From: an uncultured Planctomycetaceae bacterium
Lineage (GTDB): Bacteria; Planctomycetota; Planctomycetia; Planctomycetales; Planctomycetaceae
Length of the DNA: 64,000 nucleotides
Assembly: GCA_913031625.1 (NCBI GenBank)
Contig: CAJWGB010000002.1
Location: forward strand, 1-64,000
Direction: 5' to 3'
A program made the position numbers and the translations under genes. How positions within the stretch are numbered: position 1 is the stretch's first letter; the number at the start of each line of letters is the position of its first letter. Positions 1 to 12,374 of this stretch are shown piece after piece. The notes beneath the pieces are model-generated. The model made no database searches. It was given only the letters and a program-made list of their open reading frames with translations, and was not told where the DNA came from.

Positions 1-2410
<2,410 letters not shown>

Positions 2411-3086
2411 TTGGAACCTCCTCAGGATTGTGTGGAGTATTCATGTTGGCGACTTTGTTGCGGTTTTGGAAATCATTCCGCAAATGACTTCTGTCATCGC
2501 TGCAATTCAGGCAGGACAGCGGACCTCAGAATCACTTCGCGATCCATGAAGAAGGACCGGTCGTGTTTTGTATCGCGCCCCGTCGGAAATCTCAGAAATT
2601 GACGAGGTCGTCGCAACAATTCCCGTGGTGTTGACAGGAAATTGGGGAATCATCTGGCCGGATGCTGGATGAAAACACTCTGGGGCGGTGCGGCTGAATC
2701 TGGAGAGTTTTGTTCTCCAGAATTGCCGGTGACTCTTGATGACTCAGGGGCCGCGTTTCATTTGCGTGCACAGTGATTCGGGTAGAGTTGCCCTCCGTCG
2801 TGGCGTGCCTGTCGCGACAGATGCTGATCGCACACAGCTGTGTGAGCTAAGAGCATCTTATGGCGAACGTAATCAGTGCGCCGACCTGGTCCGGGCAGAT
2901 TCATTCATCGATTGACCGCGTGCACAGGAAGTTTCTGAAACCTGCCTGCTTATGGAATTCCTGAGTTTGAGTTCGTCGCGTTGCAGGTGTACCTCAGTGA
3001 CCACAAATGGTTCGGTAACTGGGCAGGAACGATGTTTGTCGGTAGAATCAAGAGCTAATCCCCTCATGCTGTAAGAGCTAGCAGCA
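2411..3086. other. Intergenic region between divergent genes
   Basis: About 680 bases between two divergently transcribed genes, so promoters for both should lie here. Apart from the Shine-Dalgarno sequence of the propeller gene at its left end, I see no convincing coding sequence, RNA gene or repeat. Confidence 0.4.
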
Positions 3087-5693
3087 TTGGTTAGGATTCT
3101 GACAGTTTGTCTGCTGATCGCCCCATCGGTCGTGTTTGGAATGCGGTCTTTGGACGAAGCTGACTCGGAGAAGACACCTAAGGAGCTGGTTGGAGAAGCC
3201 TTTCAACTCCTGAGCACTGACGCCTCGGCTGCTGCGCGGCGAGCCATTGAGCTGCTTGAATCGGATATCGAATTCCAGCCGAAACGAATCGCTACTTTGT
3301 CGTGGATTGCCGGCAGCGGACTTACGATTTCCGGGGAGCCCCGCGAAGCGATGGGATATCTGGACAGAGCTGAGGCCACCTTTCAGGAGTACCACGAAAA
3401 GTCGATGGTGCTTTGGGTGATGCGATATAAAGCAGCCGCACACAGCGAGCTATATGAGTTTGAGAAAGGAAAAGCGGCCGCGCAGCGTGGACTAAAGCTG
3501 GCTCGAGAGACGGGGGCCAGCACATTCTTTCGGGCACGTCTGTTCAATGAACTCGGCAACAATCACCTTGGAGCGGGTGAGTTTTCAGAAGCAGCTAAGG
3601 CATACACCCAGGGCCTCAAACTGGCTGGCCCTCGAAACGGACAGTTAAGAGATGTGTTGTTGACCAACATGAGCAGACTACTGACAAAGTTGTCTATGGG
3701 TGAGGACGCTGTGGATACTCTGCAGGCGGTCCTGAAGCAAGCTCAGGAGTATGGCCGGCCTCAGATCTGTGTGGTTGCCCATCTCAACCTTGGGCTGGCG
3801 TGGTCACTCAGCAAGCCCGAGACAGCGGAGCAGGAATTCAGGCTGGCCATTTCTGAGTCCAACGGTCGCTTTCCGCTCGAAGAAGCTCGTGCCGGACTTG
3901 AGCTTGGGGAACTGCTGCGAAAACGCGGACAGTATCAGGCAGCGAAGACTGTTCTGACGTGCGCGTTGCAGCAGTGGGAACAGATCGGCAACGAAAGTCA
4001 GGAGGCACGTGCGCGAGAAATGGAACGTCTTGAGGCTCCGACCACGATACAGGATCTACGGTTGCAGCTTGAAGTTGCCACCAGGGCAGAGAATCTGTCA
4101 CGACAGCAACAGGTTCTTAAAGAGATTATGGCGCTGGCGAAAGAAGCGGGTGACATGCAGGCTGAGCTTGAGGCGGCTCGAGCACTTAATCAGGTTCAGG
4201 CGATATTGTGGCAGAATTCGGTAGATGATATGGCGAGCGCGCGGGCAGAGATGAATCACCTGTCGACTGTGCGAAAACTGTATGACGCCCGAATCCAGCA
4301 GCATGCGCAGCAACAGAAACTCAATGCTCAAAACAGCAAGCTGATTCAGCTTGCTGCTGGGATTGGAATTGCCGGTCTATTGGCTTTCTTCTGCTACCGA
4401 ATTGCCCAAAGTCGCGCTAAGGCATTGACGGAACTCAAGACTGCACAGGCTCAGATTCGTCAGCAGGAACAGGTTCAGGCTGCCATCGAACGCAGTCTGC
4501 TGGAGAAACAGAAAGAAGACAGTGTGGCGGCAATGGCGCGAGGCGTCGCGCATGACTTCAACAATCTCCTGACAGGAATTTCTGCGCTTGCTGAGCTGGG
4601 CGAGTTCGCAGATGACGAATCACAGAAGAATCAAAACTTCCATGAAATCTCAGGCGTCGTCGATCAGGCGGCCGCGCTGACGGCTCAGTTGAGTCAGTAC
4701 GTTGGCTATCGCACGGGCACTTCACAGAGTTGTTGTGTCACGGATGTCGTGGCGACTGGAAGCGGAATGCTGAAGGCGTTGACAAGAGGCGAGCAGGAGT
4801 TGCTTGTGGACACGAGCGATGAGAACCTCCTTGTTCTGCTCAGCAGCTCAGAGCTCAGCCAGGTTCTGGTTAACCTCGTGATGAACAGTGTGGAAGCTTC
4901 TGCCCCCGGAAATCGAATTCGGATTACCACCTCCCGATTAGAACTCAGTGAGGCAGACTTCAAACAGATGCATACCGGCTCCGGGACTACGGAAGGCGCA
5001 TTTTGCTGCCTGAAGGTCGCGGACAATGGACACGGAATCTCTGACGAAATGAAACAGCGGATTTTTGACCCGTATGTTTCGTCCAGGACAATGGGGCGCG
5101 GGCTCGGACTGTCGACTGTGCTGGGGATCGTGAGGAAGGCCCAGGGAGCGATTCAGGTCGAATCAGATTCAGGCGGTACTGCGATCATGGTTTGTCTGCC
5201 CGAAGCAAGTGAGGAAGAAGCTGCAGCCGTGGGCAGTCCGCTGGACCATGAGACTTCTCGGAGAATCTGCACTGCTCTGTACGTTGATGATGATGATCTG
5301 GTCCGAACTACGAGTGTCGCAGCGTTTGAAAACCAGGGACTTCGGATTCTGTCCGCGGCGAATTCGGAAGAAGCCGAACACATCCTCCTTAAAGAGGGGG
5401 CACGGATCGAGTGCCTCGTTACAGACTATTCGATGCCCCCCGGTGAATCAGGAGCGTGGCTGGCAAAGAGAGCGCAGGAACTTATTCCGGGAATCCCAGT
5501 GATCCTGTGCACAGGCTTTGTTGACGATATTGCAGTCGATGACGATCGGTTTGCGCAGGTGATGTCAAAACCGTACGAAGCCGTTCAGCTGGCGGATGAA
5601 ATCCGCAGAGAGGTCACCAGAGTCCTCCATGAGGCGGAGGACACCGACGAGGATGAAACCCTGGAAGATACGGAAAGCCTCGAAGTCGCCTGA
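3087..5693 (+). CDS. TPR-containing hybrid histidine kinase with receiver domain
   Basis: An 868-residue sensor kinase. A TTG start at 3087 gives a signal-like N-terminus; a stop lies in frame at 3072 and the next ATG (3141) would remove it. Residues about 30-300 are TPR-like helical repeats, presumably periplasmic, followed by coiled coil and one membrane helix (about 420-440). The kinase core has an H-box with phosphoacceptor H489 (GVAHDFNNLL), N-box N600, G1 box DNGHG (D646) and G2 box GRGLG (671-675). The C-terminal receiver has the acidic patch at 734-737, phosphoacceptor D780 (VTDYSMPP) and K828, then an acidic tail. The H-box type, with HDFNN, is typical of kinases that lack a separate DNA-binding partner. 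No cognate regulator is adjacent and the signal is unknown. Confidence 0.9.
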   Translation: MVRILTVCLLIAPSVVFGMRSLDEADSEKTPKELVGEAFQLLSTDASAAARRAIELLESDIEFQPKRIATLSWIAGSGLTISGEPREAMGYLDRAEATFQEYHEKSMVLWVMRYKAAAHSELYEFEKGKAAAQRGLKLARETGASTFFRARLFNELGNNHLGAGEFSEAAKAYTQGLKLAGPRNGQLRDVLLTNMSRLLTKLSMGEDAVDTLQAVLKQAQEYGRPQICVVAHLNLGLAWSLSKPETAEQEFRLAISESNGRFPLEEARAGLELGELLRKRGQYQAAKTVLTCALQQWEQIGNESQEARAREMERLEAPTTIQDLRLQLEVATRAENLSRQQQVLKEIMALAKEAGDMQAELEAARALNQVQAILWQNSVDDMASARAEMNHLSTVRKLYDARIQQHAQQQKLNAQNSKLIQLAAGIGIAGLLAFFCYRIAQSRAKALTELKTAQAQIRQQEQVQAAIERSLLEKQKEDSVAAMARGVAHDFNNLLTGISALAELGEFADDESQKNQNFHEISGVVDQAAALTAQLSQYVGYRTGTSQSCCVTDVVATGSGMLKALTRGEQELLVDTSDENLLVLLSSSELSQVLVNLVMNSVEASAPGNRIRITTSRLELSEADFKQMHTGSGTTEGAFCCLKVADNGHGISDEMKQRIFDPYVSSRTMGRGLGLSTVLGIVRKAQGAIQVESDSGGTAIMVCLPEASEEEAAAVGSPLDHETSRRICTALYVDDDDLVRTTSVAAFENQGLRILSAANSEEAEHILLKEGARIECLVTDYSMPPGESGAWLAKRAQELIPGIPVILCTGFVDDIAVDDDRFAQVMSKPYEAVQLADEIRREVTRVLHEAEDTDEDETLEDTESLEVA

Positions 5694-5986
5694 GTTCACG
5701 CTTCGGGTTACCAGCCTGTCACTCGTTGTCTCACTCCGAGTCGCAACAGATCTCTGAGATGCGTTCTGGCAGGATGCTGCAAAAGTCACACTGACCGGGA
5801 TTTGAAGTGACGTTGCCCCCCCACATCGCAGCGGAAGTGCGCAAGCACTCCGGCCGAAGAGCCCTCCGCGGTTTCAGATTCAATCAGTGCAGTTGTTCTC
5901 TGCAACACCGCAGCGAAAAACATCACTGCCGTCACTGCAGCTTCGACAACACCAGGTTCAATTGCAGTGATTTAACAGACAAGAAC

Positions 5987-7258
5987 CTACTTTGCAGCGT
6001 CCTGCTGGTACGCCTCAGTCAGGCGATACTGCGGGTTTTCGTTTAGCCATGAGTTGAGCCGACCAGTCAGGCTCACCGCCTGAGGAATAAAGTCGAGGGC
6101 CTGTTGAAGCCGTTCGTCTGGTTCCGCGCAGCTGAAGCGAAGGAACCCAGCTCCAGCGTCCCCGAAACACTCACCGCCAAGGCACGCGATTCCAAAATCA
6201 TCATCAGCGCCGTTCAGGAGGTACAGGGCGAGACCGTGACTGGTGACCCCCAGTTGATTGCAGAGTTCAGTGACTCGCGGGAAGACGTAAAACGTGCCGG
6301 TGGGATCGAGAGAATGAATTCCGTCCAGGGCATTGAGACCGTCGGTCAGCAGTTCTACTTTCCGGCGAAACTTCTGCATGACCTCATCGCGTTCCTCAGT
6401 GTCATGTTCCAGAGCTGCTTTCCCTGCGAGCTGGACAAGTGGTGGGGTACAGGAAATCGACGTGTTGATCATCAGGCTGATGGCCTCGATGATTTCCGGA
6501 GACGAAATACAGAATCCCAGCCGCCACCCGCTCATGCTGTATGACTTGCTGAACGTGTAAGCAGCCACAGTCTGGCTGAGCATGTCCGGTTGTGCGGCCA
6601 GCGTTTGATGGCGGCCGTTCCAGACCATGTGGCAATAAGGTTCATCACTCAAAACGGCGATGTCTTTGCCTCGGATCAGGTCAGCGATCTGCCGCAGGTC
6701 CTCTGCGGTGGTGACGCCCCCCGTCGGATTGTGTGGCGAATTCAGGAAGATGGCTTTGGGAGACGGGTCATTTTCCAGGAAGTCTCTGACGTCGGCTGCC
6801 TGAGGTCGGAACTCATTTTCCTGAGTGAGTGGCTTGAGCACCATTCGGGCGCCTCGACGCCAGATGTTGGGAGGGTAGGTTGGGAAGTGCGGGCTGAAGA
6901 CGAGTACTCCATCACCTTCATTCAGAAATGCTTCGCAGAAGAACTGCTCGAAGATCTTAGCGCCCGGGCCCACGGCAATGTTCTCGGGGCCGGCCGGGAT
7001 GCCGAATTCCTGCGACACGAATTGAGCGGCCGCTTCGCGAAACTCAGGAATGCCGGGTGATGGACAATAGTGGGACACGTTGTCCTCAATTGCCCGCAGC
7101 CCGGTCTGTCGCGCAGACGCCGGGCTGTCGAATGGACTGTCTCCGATTTCCAGTTCGACCACATCCTTGCCAGTGGCTTTCAACTGTTTGGCCATCGCGA
7201 GAACGGTGAAGGCGGATTCGGCGGTCAGTGACTTTGCAAACTGGCTCAATTCGGGCAT
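5987..7258 (-). CDS. Class I/II aminotransferase (PLP-dependent)
   Basis: A 423-residue fold-type I aminotransferase of the aspartate aminotransferase superfamily. Visible signatures are N177 in NSPHNPTGG, D205 and Y208 in SDEPY, and the Schiff-base lysine K238 in FSKSYSMSGWRLG, which closely matches subgroup I-gamma (AspC/thermophile type) aminotransferases. The C-terminal arginine region FLRFSCAEP is present. It is predicted to be a soluble cytoplasmic enzyme transferring the amino group between an amino acid and 2-oxoglutarate or similar. Substrate (aspartate, aromatic, or a specialised amino acid) cannot be read from the sequence. It stands alone, facing away from ilvD across about 500 bases. 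Confidence 0.9.
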   Translation of the reverse strand: MPELSQFAKSLTAESAFTVLAMAKQLKATGKDVVELEIGDSPFDSPASARQTGLRAIEDNVSHYCPSPGIPEFREAAAQFVSQEFGIPAGPENIAVGPGAKIFEQFFCEAFLNEGDGVLVFSPHFPTYPPNIWRRGARMVLKPLTQENEFRPQAADVRDFLENDPSPKAIFLNSPHNPTGGVTTAEDLRQIADLIRGKDIAVLSDEPYCHMVWNGRHQTLAAQPDMLSQTVAAYTFSKSYSMSGWRLGFCISSPEIIEAISLMINTSISCTPPLVQLAGKAALEHDTEERDEVMQKFRRKVELLTDGLNALDGIHSLDPTGTFYVFPRVTELCNQLGVTSHGLALYLLNGADDDFGIACLGGECFGDAGAGFLRFSCAEPDERLQQALDFIPQAVSLTGRLNSWLNENPQYRLTEAYQQDAAK

Positions 7259-7764
7259 CGGGGCACACAGGGATTAAGGGTGAAGTGATTGGCAGATGTT
7301 AACGTCGTGCAGGAATTCTGGAACGTTGCAGCGTTGCGATTGCCTCCGTGTTGCTGTGTGACCTCTGTCGTGATTCACATCGCTGCAGTCCACCACAGAG
7401 CTAAATGTGGCTGGTCCGCGCTGGAATTCCAGGCGGGGAGAACCCGGCAATAGTGATTCGGTGAACCGTGGGTGACCTGACCAGGACCGATGCCAATCCT
7501 GAATGCGCGCAAATCGGCGGATCACGCTTTCCGCAAGGCGACTTCGGGTGCCGCTGGGCGCCCAAAAACAGCTTTTCGCCAGTCGAAACACTGAGTGGCA
7601 AACTTTGCGTTCCCAGGTTCCGTGAAGGGCCACAAAACGGATAATCCGGTTAACAATTGGTCGAGATTAGCCCGATTCGTGAGTATTCTGCCAGCAGATC
7701 GTGAGGATCGCCCATTTGACCAGAATTGCGTCAGTAAGCAGGGATCCGCGTCCCGAGAAGCAAG
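7259..7764. other. Intergenic region upstream of ilvD
   Basis: About 500 bases between divergent genes, the aminotransferase and ilvD. It should contain both promoters. I looked for a leader peptide rich in branched-chain codons or a clear attenuator hairpin and saw neither. Short frames here have no recognisable product. Confidence 0.35.
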
Positions 7765-9450
7765 ATGACTGAACAACAGCTCAATAAATTCAGCAGCCGA
7801 ATTACTCAGCCGCCCTCTCAGGGGGCTTCTCAGGCCATGCTCTATGCAACTGGCCTGCAGCCGGACGACCTCAATAAAGGTCAGGTCGGTATTTCGAGCG
7901 TGTGGTACGAAGGCAACCCGTGCAATATGCACCTGTTGGACCTTGCTGCCAAAGTCAAAGAGGGTGTGGACGCGGCCGGGCTGCTGGGGATGCGATTCAA
8001 CACCATCGGCGTGTCGGACGGCATGTCGATGGGAACCGAAGGGATGTCCTTCTCGCTGCAGTCTCGTGATCTGATTGCGGACAGCATCGAAACCGTCATG
8101 GGTGGACAGTGGTACGACGCAAATATCTCGCTGCCTGGTTGCGACAAAAACATGCCCGGCTGTGTGATGGCCATGGGCCGAGTGAACCGACCTTCGATCA
8201 TGGTCTACGGTGGCACTATTCGGGCAGGTTGCGGGCTTGATGGAGCCAAACTGGACATCGTGTCGGCCTTCCAGTCTTACGGTCAGTATCTGGCTGAAAG
8301 TATCACTGAAGAAGAACGAGCGGGAATCGTTCGCAAGAGCTGCCCGGGTGCAGGTGCCTGCGGCGGGATGTACACGGCCAATACAATGGCGTCTGCGATT
8401 GAGACGCTGGGTATGAGCCTGCCTTACAGTTCATCGATTCCTGCCGAAGATCCCGGGAAGCTGGAAGAATGTTTTGCAGCAGGTGCTGCGATTCGCGTGC
8501 TGCTGGAAAAAGACATTAAGCCTCGCGACATCATGACGCGTGATGCGTTTGAGAATGCGATGGTCGTTGTGATGGCGCTCGGTGGTTCCACCAATGCCGT
8601 CCTGCACCTCATTGCGATGGCGCGTGCTGTTGAAGTTGATCTGACGATTGATGACTTCCAGGCCGTAAGTGATCGGATCCCATACATCGCGGATCTCAAG
8701 CCGAGTGGTCGATTCGTCATGGAAGACCTGCATGAGATCGGTGGAACTCCTGCCGTCCTGAAGTACCTGCTTGAGAAAGGACTTTTGAAGGGCGACTGTA
8801 TGACGGTCACGGGGAAGACACTCTCCGAAAATGTGGCAGACCTGCCTGGGCTCAGTGAGGGGCAGGAAATCATTCAGCCGGTGGAGCAGCCGATTAAAGC
8901 GACTGGTCATCTGCGTGTGCTGCGAGGCAACGTTGCCACCGAGGGCGCGATCGCCAAGATCACGGGCAAGGAAGGATTGGTCTTCAATGGCCCGGCTCGC
9001 TGCTATGACTCTGAAGAAGACATGTTGAAGGGACTTGAGGACAAGGAGATTCAGAAGGGTGATGTGGTTATCATCCGTTACGAAGGTCCTCAGGGTGGTC
9101 CTGGCATGCCGGAAATGCTGACACCGACTTCAGCCATTATGGGAGCCGGGCTTGGCTCGGATGTGGCATTGATGACGGACGGCCGTTTCAGCGGCGGATC
9201 ACACGGATTTATTGTGGGGCACATTACTCCGGAAGCTCAGGTCGGTGGCACGATCGCACTGATTCAAAACGGGGATCAGGTGACCGTTGATGCGGAATCA
9301 AACGAGATCAATGTTGATCTGACGGATGAAGAACTGCAGTCGCGCAGGCAGCAGTGGGAAGCACCTCCATTTAAGGCCACTCGGGGGACGCTTTACAAGT
9401 ACATCAAAACGGTGAAGAGTGCATCGGAGGGGTGTGTGACAGATGAATAA
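7765..9450 (+). CDS. ilvD: Dihydroxy-acid dehydratase
   Basis: A 561-residue enzyme of the IlvD/Edd family, the normal length for DHAD. It dehydrates 2,3-dihydroxy-isovalerate and 2,3-dihydroxy-3-methylvalerate to the 2-keto acids for valine, isoleucine and leucine synthesis. Iron-sulfur ligands are visible: C53 in NPCNMH, C126 in [10 protein letters not shown] with the likely carbamylated K128, and C199 in [11 protein letters not shown]. The three-cysteine pattern fits the [2Fe-2S] or [4Fe-4S] DHAD class. The C-terminal active-site block [11 protein letters not shown] is intact. Other isoleucine-valine genes are not adjacent in the window, and the next gene is a sulfotransferase 64 bases downstream. 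Confidence 0.97.
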   Translation: MTEQQLNKFSSRITQPPSQGASQAMLYATGLQPDDLNKGQVGISSVWYEGNPCNMHLLDLAAKVKEGVDAAGLLGMRFNTIGVSDGMSMGTEGMSFSLQSRDLIADSIETVMGGQWYDANISLPGCDKNMPGCVMAMGRVNRPSIMVYGGTIRAGCGLDGAKLDIVSAFQSYGQYLAESITEEERAGIVRKSCPGAGACGGMYTANTMASAIETLGMSLPYSSSIPAEDPGKLEECFAAGAAIRVLLEKDIKPRDIMTRDAFENAMVVVMALGGSTNAVLHLIAMARAVEVDLTIDDFQAVSDRIPYIADLKPSGRFVMEDLHEIGGTPAVLKYLLEKGLLKGDCMTVTGKTLSENVADLPGLSEGQEIIQPVEQPIKATGHLRVLRGNVATEGAIAKITGKEGLVFNGPARCYDSEEDMLKGLEDKEIQKGDVVIIRYEGPQGGPGMPEMLTPTSAIMGAGLGSDVALMTDGRFSGGSHGFIVGHITPEAQVGGTIALIQNGDQVTVDAESNEINVDLTDEELQSRRQQWEAPPFKATRGTLYKYIKTVKSASEGCVTDE

Positions 9451-9514
9451 CATCTGTTATGCCAGAATTCGCTCATGCGAATCGTAAGGACGTTTTTCCG
9501 AGGCAGCGACTGAA

Positions 9515-10762
9515 ATGGCAAAACAAGAAACGCAAAAAGCCACTCGAACCTCACAGGGTGGTTTTATGATCTGGCACGGAATGACATGTTCCGGTCTGTG
9601 GCGCTTTATGCGTTCGCGCCCGCTGCTGCACTGGTCCAGACTGCACCGGATTCTCAGTCTTCCATTTTCTGCCGTGTACAACTCTGCCATGAAGCTGGTG
9701 GAAGGAATGCTCTACGGCCGAAAGGTTCGCGAAACGAAGATCGAGCACCCACCCGTGTTTGTGATCGGGTATTGGCGAAGTGGCACGACATTCCTGCAGA
9801 ACCTGCTCAGTCGAGATCCGCAGTTTCAGCATCTGGGACTCTATCGCGCATTATTCCCGTGGCATTTTCTGCTGACAGAAAAACTGGTCACCAGACTTAC
9901 AGCAAAGCTGCTTCCCACTAATCGCCCGATGGACAACATTAATGTTCACTGGGACTCACCGCAGGAAGACGATCTTCCGCTGTGTATCATGAGCCTGCTG
10001 TCGCCCATTCATCTGCTTGTGCGACCGCACGATCAGGGAACCTTCTGGCGAACGCTCGACTTCGACAAACTTCCGGCAGAAGAAGTCAGCCGGTGGAAGA
10101 ACTCTCTGTCCCTGCTGATGAAGAAGCTGACGTTTGCTTCCGGCAAGCGGATCATGATGAAGTCGCCGTACCATCTGTTCCACGTCCCAACGCTGCTTGA
10201 GATGTATCCGGACGCACGCATCCTCTACATCCACCGCAACCCTTACAACGTCTTCCGCTCAACCATGCACCTGCGACGGCGGATGATCGAAGAGAACACG
10301 TTGGGGCGCTTAATCATGGACGGTTCTGAGGAAGCCGTGATTGGTTCCTATCGGCTTGGCTTCGAGCATTATGAGAAGACCAAACACATGATCCCGGAAG
10401 GGCATCATCACGCGATCTGCTACGAGGATCTCGAAAAAGATCCCATTGGCGTGCTGCGTGGCGCTTACGAAGGACTGAGTCTGCCTGGGTTTGAAAACCT
10501 TGAACAGGCCCTTTTACCTGAAGTGGAATCGCTGAAGCGATACAAGAAGAATGTCTTTGACGACGATCCGTACTGGGTGAACAAGGTCTATGAAGACCTT
10601 AAGGATATCTTTGAGCAATACGGGTACGAACGCCCGGAAGTTGCCGGCGGAGACGCAACGGACTCCGACGGCGCAACGGCTGCTGAAGACGCCGCCGTCG
10701 TTGAGACACCTGCGGAATCAAAAAAAGAATCGCCTTCTGAGCCCAATGCTGCTTCTGCGTAG
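9515..10762 (+). CDS. Sulfotransferase family protein
   Basis: A 415-residue PAPS-dependent sulfotransferase. The 5'-phosphosulfate loop is at residues 85-92 (GYWRSGTT) and the 3'-phosphate-binding segment is HRNPYNVFRST (240-250). The acceptor cannot be predicted. The protein starts with a short polar segment and ends in a low-complexity Ala/Glu/Ser-rich tail of about 45 residues that looks disordered. An 18-base gap separates it from the following phosphodiesterase gene, so the two are probably cotranscribed. That pairing suggests modification of a small molecule or lipid, which is inference only. Confidence 0.9.
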   Translation: MAKQETQKATRTSQGGFMIWHGMTCSGLWRFMRSRPLLHWSRLHRILSLPFSAVYNSAMKLVEGMLYGRKVRETKIEHPPVFVIGYWRSGTTFLQNLLSRDPQFQHLGLYRALFPWHFLLTEKLVTRLTAKLLPTNRPMDNINVHWDSPQEDDLPLCIMSLLSPIHLLVRPHDQGTFWRTLDFDKLPAEEVSRWKNSLSLLMKKLTFASGKRIMMKSPYHLFHVPTLLEMYPDARILYIHRNPYNVFRSTMHLRRRMIEENTLGRLIMDGSEEAVIGSYRLGFEHYEKTKHMIPEGHHHAICYEDLEKDPIGVLRGAYEGLSLPGFENLEQALLPEVESLKRYKKNVFDDDPYWVNKVYEDLKDIFEQYGYERPEVAGGDATDSDGATAAEDAAVVETPAESKKESPSEPNAASA

Positions 10763-10780
10763 CGCGACGCAGGTCTGCCT

Positions 10781-12184
10781 ATGAATTCGGCTCGAAGTCA
10801 TCGCCCGCTGGTCGTCATCAATGTCGTCGGTCTGACATGGGACATGCTGGGCCCACAGACTCCCCACCTCAACGCATTGATGCAAACGGGTTTTGGCAGA
10901 CCCATGCAGACTGTTCTGCCTGCCGTTACCTGTACTGTTCAGGCTTCTATGCTCACGGGACTGAATCCTGCAGAGCATGGGATTGTTGCCAATGGATGGT
11001 ACTTCCGAGATCTCTCAGAGATTATGTTCTGGAAACAGTCGAATCACCTGATCGAAGGTGAACGTGTCTTTCAGACAGCAAAGTTGCGGGATGCTCAGCA
11101 TTCAACTGCCAAAATGTTCTGGTGGTATAACATGTACGCGGACGTGGACTGGTCTGTCACGCCACGGCCTTCGTATCCAGCTGATGGCCGCAAACTGCCG
11201 GATTCCTACAGCCACCCGCCTGAGCTGCGAGATGAACTGCAGAAGGATCTCGGACAGTTTCCTCTGTTCAATTTCTGGGGGCCGACGGCAGACATTAAGA
11301 GCAGTGCATGGATTGCTGATGCGAGCCTGCAGGTACTGAAACGTTACGCTCCATCGCTGCTGCTCGTCTATCTGCCGCACCTCGACTACAACCTGCAGCG
11401 AATTGGTCCGTCACACCCCGACATGGCAGAGGACATTCGACTTGTCGATGTTGAGGCCGGCAAGCTGATTGCAGGTGCTCAGGAACAGGATGCCGACGTA
11501 CTGGTTGTTTCGGAGTACGGAATTACAGATGTGCAGCGTCCGATTCATATCAATCGGCATCTCCGCGAGGCTGGGCTGCTACAGGCGCGACGAGAACCGC
11601 TCGGCTGGGAAACTCTGGATGCAGGTGCGTCTGGTGCATTTGCTGTGGCTGATCACCAGGTCGCCCACATTTATGTTAGGGACCCGGGAAATGTACAGCG
11701 GGTCAGGAAACTGCTCGCCGGAATCGACGGGGTCGAAGCAGTGCTCGACGCAGAGGGGATCGCTTCAGCGGGCCTGAATCATGCTCGAAGTGGAGAACTG
11801 GTGGCGGTCAGTGCTCGAGACTCATGGTTTACCTACTATTTCTGGCAGGATGACAGCCTCGCACCGGACTACGCTCGAACGGTCGATATTCACCGTAAAC
11901 CCGGTTATGACCCGGCAGAGTTGCTGGTGGACCCGACAATCCGGTTTCCAAAGCTGAGAGTTGCTCGGCGACTCGCACGAAAGCTCCTTGGATTCCGCTA
12001 CTATATGGACCTGATTGGGCTGGATGCTTCGGTCGTTCGAGGCAGCCATGGACGTGTTCCGGAGCCCGATCGTATCGAATCTGACGGACCGGTGTGCCTG
12101 TGCAGCAATGCTCAGTTGGAGCGTGACGATATTCGGGTTACCGATATTCGGGACCTGATCCTGCGGCTGCAATTTGGGGGATGA
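10781..12184 (+). CDS. Alkaline-phosphatase-superfamily phosphodiesterase, EboF-like
   Basis: A 467-residue protein of the type I phosphodiesterase/nucleotide pyrophosphatase family. It has the metal ligand D21 after the first beta strand, the probable nucleophile T50 in LPAVTCT, the segment MLTGLNPAEHGI, HLDYNLQR and the C-terminal DHQVAH metal site. The stretches WYFRDLSE, KMFWWYNMY and SVTPRPSYPADG resemble the nucleotide-pyrophosphatase-like protein of the ebo gene cluster, which delivers a small metabolite precursor to the periplasm in other bacteria. No other ebo genes (TatD-like, UbiA-like, EboD, EboE) are in the window. It has no signal peptide and probably forms an operon with the sulfotransferase. 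Confidence 0.85.
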   Translation: MNSARSHRPLVVINVVGLTWDMLGPQTPHLNALMQTGFGRPMQTVLPAVTCTVQASMLTGLNPAEHGIVANGWYFRDLSEIMFWKQSNHLIEGERVFQTAKLRDAQHSTAKMFWWYNMYADVDWSVTPRPSYPADGRKLPDSYSHPPELRDELQKDLGQFPLFNFWGPTADIKSSAWIADASLQVLKRYAPSLLLVYLPHLDYNLQRIGPSHPDMAEDIRLVDVEAGKLIAGAQEQDADVLVVSEYGITDVQRPIHINRHLREAGLLQARREPLGWETLDAGASGAFAVADHQVAHIYVRDPGNVQRVRKLLAGIDGVEAVLDAEGIASAGLNHARSGELVAVSARDSWFTYYFWQDDSLAPDYARTVDIHRKPGYDPAELLVDPTIRFPKLRVARRLARKLLGFRYYMDLIGLDASVVRGSHGRVPEPDRIESDGPVCLCSNAQLERDDIRVTDIRDLILRLQFGG

Positions 12185-12374
12185 CGCTGGTCACATCAGA
12201 ATTCCTCTATCAGAATGCTGGAGAACGCCGACCCTCGAACCAGACGAGGTGAGACGCCAATCAGGTCTGATCAGACATCTCGGCTGTCTGCAGTCGAATA
12301 TGGGCTGGCGTAGTTTCGCCGGGCCATAAGTTGAGCGACCCTGTGTCGCATGGTTGAGTTGAAAGGGGAATGCC

